A program made the position numbers and the translations under genes. Positions 58,241 to 64,000 of a stretch of DNA of 64,000 nt are shown piece after piece (within the stretch, counting starts at the first letter, position 1; every line of letters begins with the position of its first letter). Source of the DNA: Chryseobacterium sp. 3008163 (GTDB lineage: Bacteria; Bacteroidota; Bacteroidia; Flavobacteriales; Weeksellaceae). The stretch spans positions 3,472,001 to 3,536,000 of the forward strand of contig NZ_CP033070.1 of NCBI RefSeq assembly GCF_003669035.1, in the 5' to 3' direction. A model generated the notes under the pieces. It saw nothing but the letters and a program-made list of their open reading frames with translations. It made no database searches and was not told the origin of the DNA.

Positions 58241-58729
58241 TTATCTGAGCAATTTTGCTTTCACTCCCGCATTTTTAATCATGTTTCTCAACTCTGAAAT
58301 CTGGCCGTCGGAAAAGTCTTTTTTCGGAACCATATTCATCGTAAGTTTACTTTGATATATTAAAAACCAATCTGTGGTTTCTTTCACTTTAAAAACGGTA
58401 TTCCAGGTGAAGTCTCCTTCGAAAGTTTCTCCCTTCGTCTGAACTTTTTCATCAGTGAAAGTATAAATGATTTCTTTCTGAATTTTCTTGTTAGAATAAA
58501 AAGCATTTTTCAGACGGAAGTAGGAACGCACAATAATGAAAACAATGATAGCAACAAACCAAAGCGCTGCAGATTTGAAAATTTCCTTTGTATCATTTTC
58601 AGCATTATAAAAATTCAGACCAAAAAACAGAAAAATGATCAGAGAGAAAATAATAATTCTTGACAATGAATTTTTAAGATTGAAATTCAAAAAATCCTTA
58701 AATGTTATGAGAGTTTTTATCGTTATCAT
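58241..58729 (-). CDS. YcxB-like membrane protein
   Basis: 162 residues. Two adjacent membrane helices (IIIFSLIIFLFFGLNFY and SAALWFVAIIVFIIVRSYF) are followed by a soluble YcxB-like C-terminal domain (IIYTFTDEKVQTKGETFEGDFTWNTVFKVKETTDWFLIYQS ... MVPKKDF). The family is of unknown function, with a PH-like fold in the soluble part. The gene begins 5 bases after the mutS2 stop, so the two form an operon. Confidence 0.8.
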   Translation of the reverse strand: MITIKTLITFKDFLNFNLKNSLSRIIIFSLIIFLFFGLNFYNAENDTKEIFKSAALWFVAIIVFIIVRSYFRLKNAFYSNKKIQKEIIYTFTDEKVQTKGETFEGDFTWNTVFKVKETTDWFLIYQSKLTMNMVPKKDFSDGQISELRNMIKNAGVKAKLLR

Positions 58730-58734
58730 CTTGA

Positions 58735-60882
58735 CTAAATTCTTTCCAACTCTTCAGCACTGATTACTGTTTTAAAGCTTCCATAATTTACCGTCACTTT
58801 ACTTTTAGAGATCGTTTCTATCGTCCCAACGCTTGTGCTTCCGGTAATTCTTACACGCTGCCCGATTTTCATCCAGACTGCACGGTCAGTTTTACGTTTT
58901 TCCTCAATTTTATCGTTGGTTTCGCTTATTTTTTCGATGACGTCTTCTTTTTTCAGCTGTTGTGTGATTTTTCTTTTAACAACCTGCATACGTTTGGTTT
59001 CATCTTTGTCAGCTCCGATTTTTCTAAATTTTTCCTGCTCCAGAATTTTCACGAAATCTTTCACAACATCTTTTCGGGATTTCCCCTTAATGTAACTGTC
59101 GATAAAACCTTCAATTTTATTTCCAAACTGCAGTTTTCTGTGCTCGTCTTCATACAATTTCTGGAAGTTGAAGAGCTTCTGTTGAAGCTGCTCGTTCAGT
59201 TTCTGAAGGTTATCACGCTTATCTTCTACAGAACCTTTTCTTTCAGCAAGGTCGGTTTTCAGTTTTTCAACCTCAAATTTTTCCTGCTGAAGCTTGACGA
59301 TGGTTTTATCTAAATTAACGATGTCATGTTCCACTTTTTTCTTCGCAGAATGAATGATAAATCTTGGGATTTTATTCTTTTCGGCAACTTCAAAGGTGAA
59401 TGAACTTCCGGCTTGTCCGACCTCCAGTTTGTACATCGGTTCCAATGTTTCTTCATCAAAAAGCATTGCCGCATTTTCCGCATTCGGAAGACCTTCAATC
59501 ACCAGTTTGATGTTGGTGTAATGCGTTGTTATAATTGCAAAACTCTTTTTGTCATAGAAAAACTCAAGGAAACTTTCAGCCAAAGCACCACCTAATTCCG
59601 GGTCAGAACCGGTTCCGAACTCGTCAATCAATAAAAGCGTATCAGGATTCGATTCACGGATGATGCCACCCATTTTCTTTAATCTTGAAGAGTACGTTGA
59701 AAGGTGGTTTTCGATCGATTGGTTATCTCCAATATCGGTCATGATTTTTTCAAAGAAAAACATCTCTGATTTTGGATGTACGGGAACCAAAATTCCACTT
59801 TGAATCATCAACTGAAGCAATCCGACCGTTTTCAGAGTAATCGATTTTCCGCCCGCATTCGGTCCGGAAATACAGATGATTCTGTTATGCTCCGTTAAAC
59901 TTAATGTTTGCGGGAAAATGGTTTTATTTTCAGCCTTATTTCTCAACCATAACAATGGATGAAAGGCGTCTCTTAGCTTTAAAGTTTTGTGACGGTTAAT
60001 TTTAGGTAAAACACCATTCACCATTTCACCAAATTTAGCTTTAGCTCTTGTTAAATCTAAATCAAAAATATACACCTGATATCTCCAAAGTTGCGGCTGG
60101 AAAACTGCTAATTCTGCCGTAAGCTGTCTCAGGATTTTATCAATTTCTTTCTTTTCTTCTTCCTGATCTTCACGAAGTTTAAAATAATGCTTCACCACAC
60201 TATCCGGCTGAATAAAAGTAATAGAACCCGTTTTTGAAAGTCCTAAAACTCTTCCCGGAACTCTTTTTTTATAGGCTGATTTTACTGCTAAAACTCTTTG
60301 ATCTTCAATAATACTTTCACGAATATCATCTAAGAAATCACTTTGGCTATAATTAAATAAGACTCTGTTGAAATTTTCCTGAATGGCTTTTTTAGCCACC
60401 TGAATTTCAGCTCTCAATGTTTTCAGAATGGGTGAAGCTTCACTTTTTACTTCACCAAAACGGTTGAAAACCTTGTCAACTTTATCGATGATTTCTTTTT
60501 TAAATTCCAAAGCAGAGGCATCCTGCATCAGATTTGGAAAAGTATCTGGCATCGTCGGGAAAAACTTTTGGAGTTTTCCTATTTGTTCGGTCAGAGTTTT
60601 TATTTTGATGAAAGCGACATTTTCAAGGCGGTAATTCTCAATCAGCATAAGTTTCAGTTCGCTTTCAATATCTTCGTATTCATCAAATGGAATTGCATTT
60701 GAGCTTTCAAAACTCGATTGATATTCTGAAGTTTTTTTTAATGAAATTTCGGCTTCGTCAATTTTCATCGGACGAAGCTCAAGGATTTTTTCTCTGGTTT
60801 TCGGAGAATAGGCAAAAGGTGCAATTTCCGCGAGCAATTGCGGAAACTCTAATTCGTTTAAATCTGCTTTATTTATATACAC
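58735..60882 (-). CDS. mutS2: MutS2 family ATPase without Smr domain
   Basis: 715 residues from a GTG start (VYINKADLNELEFPQLL). The core/lever region (about 1-290), ATPase with Walker A GPNAGGKSITLKTVG and Walker B LLLIDEFGTGSDPELGG, and a coiled-coil part (about 505-600; KLQQEKFEVEKLKTDLAERKG) are present. It ends with an SH3/KOW-like domain (WMKIGQRVRITGSTSVGTIETISKSKVTVNYG) where full MutS2 would continue with a C-terminal Smr nuclease domain of ~80 residues. Without Smr, a role at stalled ribosomes or in recombination control through the ATPase is more likely than DNA cleavage. Confidence 0.9.
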   Translation of the reverse strand: MYINKADLNELEFPQLLAEIAPFAYSPKTREKILELRPMKIDEAEISLKKTSEYQSSFESSNAIPFDEYEDIESELKLMLIENYRLENVAFIKIKTLTEQIGKLQKFFPTMPDTFPNLMQDASALEFKKEIIDKVDKVFNRFGEVKSEASPILKTLRAEIQVAKKAIQENFNRVLFNYSQSDFLDDIRESIIEDQRVLAVKSAYKKRVPGRVLGLSKTGSITFIQPDSVVKHYFKLREDQEEEKKEIDKILRQLTAELAVFQPQLWRYQVYIFDLDLTRAKAKFGEMVNGVLPKINRHKTLKLRDAFHPLLWLRNKAENKTIFPQTLSLTEHNRIICISGPNAGGKSITLKTVGLLQLMIQSGILVPVHPKSEMFFFEKIMTDIGDNQSIENHLSTYSSRLKKMGGIIRESNPDTLLLIDEFGTGSDPELGGALAESFLEFFYDKKSFAIITTHYTNIKLVIEGLPNAENAAMLFDEETLEPMYKLEVGQAGSSFTFEVAEKNKIPRFIIHSAKKKVEHDIVNLDKTIVKLQQEKFEVEKLKTDLAERKGSVEDKRDNLQKLNEQLQQKLFNFQKLYEDEHRKLQFGNKIEGFIDSYIKGKSRKDVVKDFVKILEQEKFRKIGADKDETKRMQVVKRKITQQLKKEDVIEKISETNDKIEEKRKTDRAVWMKIGQRVRITGSTSVGTIETISKSKVTVNYGSFKTVISAEELERI

Positions 60883-60886
60883 AGTG

Positions 60887-60894
60887 CAAAGATA
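60887..60894 (-). promoter_or_regulatory. -7 box of mutS2, possibly leaderless
   Basis: On the minus strand TATCTTTG matches TAnnTTTG and ends 4 bases before the GTG start, so the transcript may start at or near the start codon. Confidence 0.45.
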
Positions 60895-61099
60895 ATTAAT
60901 TTGAAAATGAGTTAATTTGGAAATTTAAAAATGAATTTGATTTTTTACCATTAAGTCTTTGTTAAGAAGTAAGAATTTTTAAGCTGAGCTTCGCTTTAAG
61001 CTGCCTGCTTAAAAAAATCTATTTGATTTTTGCTTAATCAATCTTATATTTTAAATTACCTTAATGTTTCAATTTAAATTAATTTCGAAATGGTTTTAT

Positions 61100-61107
61100 T
61101 ACATTTG
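61100..61107 (+). promoter_or_regulatory. -7 box of the GNAT gene, possibly leaderless
   Basis: TACATTTG matches TAnnTTTG and ends 4 bases before the ATG at 61112, the same arrangement as for mutS2. Confidence 0.45.
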
Positions 61108-61111
61108 AAAT

Positions 61112-61624
61112 ATGAAACTAGAAACCGAAAGATTAATTTTAAAACCCATTGACGAAAGTCACGTTGAAGACATTTTAAAGATTCGAAGTAATGAAGTTGT
61201 CAATCAGTTTGTCAAAAGAATTCCTCCAAAAACAAATTATGATGCGCTTGATTTTATTTTAACCATCAAAAAAAGAGTTCAGAATAATGAATCTTTGAAT
61301 TGGGGAATCTCTTACAAAAATCAACAAAATCTTATCGGAACTATCTGCCTCTGGAAGTTTTCACATGATCGAACAGAAGCAGAAGTCGGTTATGAATTGC
61401 TGCCAGAATATCACAGAAAAGGAATCATGTCGGAAGCTTTGACTGCAGTTTTAAATTATGGTTTTAATGAATTAAATTTGCAGGAGATTTTAGCTTTTAC
61501 CAATAAGTTTAATGAAAATTCAAAAGGTCTTTTAGTAAAACATGATTTTGTTTTGCAAGAGGGGAGAACTGATGAGGGTTTTCCGGATAATTTGGTTTTT
61601 AGCAAAAAACATAATGGTATTTAA
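61112..61624 (+). CDS. GNAT family N-acetyltransferase (RimJ/RimL type)
   Basis: 170 residues with the RimJ/RimL layout: start LETERLILKPIDESHVEDILKI, middle LIGTICLWKFSHDRTEAEVGYELLPEYHRKGIMSEALTAVLNYGF (acetyl-CoA loop with HRKGIMSEA) and C-terminus NENSKGLLVKHDFVLQEG. It acetylates an amino group of a protein, peptide or small molecule; the substrate is not predictable. Single gene; the ung gene follows after 54 bases on the same strand. Confidence 0.9.
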   Translation: MKLETERLILKPIDESHVEDILKIRSNEVVNQFVKRIPPKTNYDALDFILTIKKRVQNNESLNWGISYKNQQNLIGTICLWKFSHDRTEAEVGYELLPEYHRKGIMSEALTAVLNYGFNELNLQEILAFTNKFNENSKGLLVKHDFVLQEGRTDEGFPDNLVFSKKHNGI

Positions 61625-61678
61625 ATTGTAATTCTAAATTATCAAATTAACTCATTCTCAAATTTTCAAATTGACATT

Positions 61679-62320
61679 ATGACCTGGACCGAAATTCTAG
61701 CCCCAATAAAAAGCACACCTTACTTTACCAATCTTTGGGAAAAAGTAAAACAAGAATATGCCACCACAAAAGTTTTCCCGCCAAAAAATCAGATTTTCAG
61801 AGCTTTGGAAATTACGCCTTTTGATGATATTGAAGTTGTCATTATAGGGCAAGATCCTTATCATAATGACTTTCAGGCAAATGGTTTGTGCTTTTCGGTT
61901 TCCGAACAAGTGACTGCCCCGCCGTCTCTTAAAAATATTTTTATCGAACTGAAAAGTGATTTGGGAGTTGAAAGAACTTCAAAAGAATTAGACGATTGGG
62001 GAAAACAAGGTATTTTGATGCTTAATGCAACTTTAACGGTTCGTGCGCATTCGCCAAATTCTCACAAAGATTTAGGCTGGGAAACGTTTACCAATTATAT
62101 CATCAAAGAAATTTCAGATAAGAAAGAAAATGTGGTTTTCGTTTTGTGGGGAGCTTTTGCACAAAAAAAAGCCGAACTCATTGATCCGGCCAAGCATTTT
62201 ATTTTAAAGTCTGCACATCCGTCACCATTTTCGGTTTTTAAAGGGTTTTTCGGAAGCAAGCCTTTCTCAAAAATTAATGAATATTTAGTTTCAAAAGGCA
62301 AGAAACCTATCGGTTGGTAG
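61679..62320 (+). CDS. ung: Uracil-DNA glycosylase
   Basis: 213 residues, family 1. Catalytic water-activating motif GQDPYHNDFQANGLCFSV with the Asp, and the DNA-binding loop HPSPFS (in LKSAHPSPFSVFKGFFG), are intact. It removes uracil from DNA after cytosine deamination or dUTP incorporation, starting base excision repair. The end overlaps the convergent gene at 62307 by 14 bases. Confidence 0.96.
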   Translation: MTWTEILAPIKSTPYFTNLWEKVKQEYATTKVFPPKNQIFRALEITPFDDIEVVIIGQDPYHNDFQANGLCFSVSEQVTAPPSLKNIFIELKSDLGVERTSKELDDWGKQGILMLNATLTVRAHSPNSHKDLGWETFTNYIIKEISDKKENVVFVLWGAFAQKKAELIDPAKHFILKSAHPSPFSVFKGFFGSKPFSKINEYLVSKGKKPIGW

Positions 62321-62798
62321 AAGATTTTCCATCTTCTTTATTGATGATAATTCCGATTCTGTATTTTCCACCCAGAGTTTTTGCTCCGGCTTCAGCTGTT
62401 GGAGCAGGATTTACTTCAACCAATGAAATCTTGTATCCGTTAAAAATGGTCGATTGATGATAGTTTCGTCCTGCGTTTTCTGTAGTTGCTAAAGAAATCG
62501 TTGCGGGTCTTGTATGGGTTCCCATAAATTCTATATTTGCGACGGCTGCTCCCTGCCAGACACAAGTCACACCTTCCGGACAGCGGCTGTCTTCAGAAAT
62601 ATTTTTAAAGGTAACATTCATTTGGTATTCGCTCAGAAATTTATTTTCTCCTTCATTGAAATAAATGACTTTTCCTTCAATCTTCTGGTTTTTAGATTCT
62701 TTCATCGTCAATTTTTCAGGATTTTTTGTGTCTTTTTGTGCATTGCAGTTTGCTAAAAATAAGAAAGCAAAACTTGATAGTATAATTTTGTAAAACAT
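62307..62798 (-). CDS. Lipoprotein/secreted protein with DSRCPEGVTCVWQG motif
   Basis: 163 residues. The signal FAFLFLANC gives a lipoprotein cysteine. The mature part contains DSRCPEGVTCVWQGAAVANI, a two-Cys motif that recurs in small uncharacterised Bacteroidetes secreted proteins, then a beta-rich body. Function unknown; the paired cysteines probably form a disulphide. Its stop lies inside the convergent ung gene. Confidence 0.75.
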   Translation of the reverse strand: MFYKIILSSFAFLFLANCNAQKDTKNPEKLTMKESKNQKIEGKVIYFNEGENKFLSEYQMNVTFKNISEDSRCPEGVTCVWQGAAVANIEFMGTHTRPATISLATTENAGRNYHQSTIFNGYKISLVEVNPAPTAEAGAKTLGGKYRIGIIINKEDGKSSTNR

Positions 62799-62804
62799 AG
62801 TTTT

Positions 62805-63299
62805 TTAAATTAAATCAGTTGTCATATCCAAAACTACAACAAATAACATTGCCAACCCGACCACCATGCTAAAACCTGTTCCGTAGATGAAACCAATGAA
62901 AGCACCTTTTGTAGATTGCAAAGCTTTGTTCATGTCTTTGCTGTCGTGTAATAATTCTCCGATAAAAACTCCGGCAAACATCCCTACTAAAAATCCTAAA
63001 GGTATCGGGATGAAAATTCCGACAATTGTTCCGATGATCGAGCCTATACTTCCCCAGCGAGTTCCTCCGTATTTTCTATTTGTTTTTGCAGGAATTACAT
63101 AATTTAAAACTGCCGAAGCCAGCGTAAGAACCACAAATGCCCAAATGTAGATCATTGACATGTCAGAATCTGTACCGTATTTATAAATTAATAATCCGGC
63201 AAGACTTAAAACAAGTCCCGGTAAAACGGGTAAGAAAGTTCCAAGTATTCCCAAAACGAGTAAAATAATACTGATAATTGAGATTAAAGCATGATCCAT
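62805..63299 (-). CDS. DUF456 family membrane protein
   Basis: About 164 residues from MDHALISIISIILLVLGILG (63299); an upstream start at 63356 would put the hairpin terminator inside the gene. Helices: LISIISIILLVLGILGTFLPVLPGLVLSLAGLLIY, MIYIWAFVVLTLASAVLNYVI, GSIIGTIVGIFIPIPLGFLVGMFAGVFIGELL and a final Gly-rich helix. The PGLVLSL and GxxxGxxxG helices are typical of DUF456. Function unknown. Confidence 0.85.
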   Translation of the reverse strand: MDHALISIISIILLVLGILGTFLPVLPGLVLSLAGLLIYKYGTDSDMSMIYIWAFVVLTLASAVLNYVIPAKTNRKYGGTRWGSIGSIIGTIVGIFIPIPLGFLVGMFAGVFIGELLHDSKDMNKALQSTKGAFIGFIYGTGFSMVVGLAMLFVVVLDMTTDLI

Positions 63300-63316
63300 A
63301 AAAGTAGTTTTTAATA

Positions 63317-63352
63317 AAAAAAGTGACTGCTTAAAGTCACTTTTTCTTTGTA
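63317..63352 (-). terminator. Terminator after the partial gene at the right edge
   Basis: AAAAAGTGACT GCTTAA AGTCACTTTTT hairpin with A and T tracts on either side; on the minus strand it follows the stop at 63373. Confidence 0.8.
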
Positions 63353-63372
63353 TCAATTTTCAAGCCGATTTT

Positions 63373-64000
63373 TTATAGATTAAGAATTACATATTGTAAA
63401 ATCACCCCTGCGTTTCCGATGTTTCCTGTAGCGTGATTGTGGAAACTTGTATAGTAAATATATCCGCTGTTTGCAGAGCCAGAACAAGGTCCCACTGTTG
63501 CTCCTAAAGCTACTAAAAAAGGAACTGTAACTGTAGGAACAGAAAGACTGATCTGGATGTTTCCGGGAAGAGTAATACATACGGTGGTGAATGCTGTATT
63601 TGGAGCATTTCCGATAGGTGTAGTTGGAATTCCTGTCGCAGCAAAATGATTTGTTCTGATCATTAAGGCCTCGTTTGCTGGAGTCTTAACCAAAACTTCC
63701 CAATAGGCAGGGTCATAATTGATGATTCTTTGCCAAGCTCCCAAATCAAAATCAATATTAAGAGTGTTAAATCCTAAAGCTGTCGCTAATCCTGCATTGC
63801 TTACTGTTGCCGGAACGATACCTGAAGATCCAGTGTTTGTAGAGCATAATTTTGCATCCGGAACAAATCCTCCTGCTGGTGCACAACTTGTAGTATTATT
63901 GGTTCCTCCCACTAAATATGCAACATCCCAATCTGATGCGTAGATGCTTCCACCGTTCGCAACAAATGTAGCTAAGTTGGCATCAATTGCCGGAAAAAGA
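63373..64000 (-). CDS. Large secreted protein, C-terminal part (truncated by window edge)
   Basis: The frame is open from 64000 to the stop at 63373, ~208 residues. The first visible part, FPAIDANLATFVANGGSIYASDWDVAYLVGG, resembles a Rossmann/ThuA-like domain with a conserved Gly-Gly-Ser-x-Tyr-x-Ser-Asp-Trp. Later parts are Ser/Thr/Pro-rich and beta-rich (TLPGNIQISLSVPTVTVPFLVALGATVGP; YYTSFHNHATGNIGNAGVILQY). No C-terminal sorting motif of the type IX system is evident at the end. Function unknown; probably secreted or surface exposed. Confidence 0.6.
   Translation of the reverse strand, partial: LFPAIDANLATFVANGGSIYASDWDVAYLVGGTNNTTSCAPAGGFVPDAKLCSTNTGSSGIVPATVSNAGLATALGFNTLNIDFDLGAWQRIINYDPAYWEVLVKTPANEALMIRTNHFAATGIPTTPIGNAPNTAFTTVCITLPGNIQISLSVPTVTVPFLVALGATVGPCSGSANSGYIYYTSFHNHATGNIGNAGVILQYVILNL

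Overview
The window looks like a chromosomal segment of a Bacteroidota species in Flavobacteriia, most likely Chryseobacterium or a close relative. The DNA is AT-rich. Several genes are preceded by the Bacteroidetes -7 promoter element TAnnTTTG. The gene families are typical of the group: a T6SS-iii locus with TssD/VgrG/TssR-like proteins, a SusC/SusD pair, a GLPGLI protein, an S46 dipeptidyl peptidase and Oar-like receptors. The genus is an inference from this profile; there is no 16S rRNA gene here.

Region 1 (1-20.4 kb) is the effector-rich end of a Bacteroidetes type VI secretion locus. A TssR-like envelope protein (open at the left edge) is followed by a PAAR-like tip protein, a large peptidoglycan-attacking effector (peptidoglycan-binding, M15 peptidase and lysozyme-like domains) and a row of four small lipoproteins that look like periplasmic immunity proteins. 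A LysM protein follows. Then come two parallel modules, each starting with an almost identical tssD (Hcp) and a vgrG. Module 1 carries a putative His/Cys effector and a lipoprotein immunity candidate. Module 2 carries an unknown protein, a PAAR-like/transmembrane/Hint protein with an HNH/ENDO VII-type nuclease tail, and a SUKH immunity protein. Both tssD genes share a paired palindromic upstream motif with identical geometry relative to the -7 box. Toxin and immunity debris lies between the modules and after the SUKH gene.

Region 2 (20.5-29.2 kb) has polA with an AbiH-type abortive infection gene almost abutting it, then on the minus strand an orphan Imm22-like protein, DUF4256, lipoprotein and secreted proteins, YdeI and GLPGLI.

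Region 3 (29.4-54.7 kb) holds an M16 protease, an S46 dipeptidyl peptidase, Crp-like and LuxR-type regulators, MgtC, a sugar acetyltransferase, ligA, an Oar-like receptor, and a possible phosphate/glycerophosphodiester scavenging cluster (GDPD, SusC, SusD, calcineurin-like phosphoesterase). An SDR, prmA and an SH3-domain protein follow.

Region 4 (54.8-64 kb) has two adjacent class I terpene synthases, a mobile-element scar at a tRNA-Arg gene (RteC-like remnant, 93-94 bp direct repeat, GIY-YIG gene, broken tRNA), tRNA-Pro, a MutS2 homologue without Smr domain, an acetyltransferase, ung and small membrane/secreted proteins.

A striking window-wide pattern is nine one-base deficits in A or T runs. 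They split seven genes, all of them effector, immunity, surface or small secreted proteins, and each frame is restored by adding one A or T. They are either sequencing errors or real, recent or phase-variable inactivation; the large housekeeping genes are all intact.
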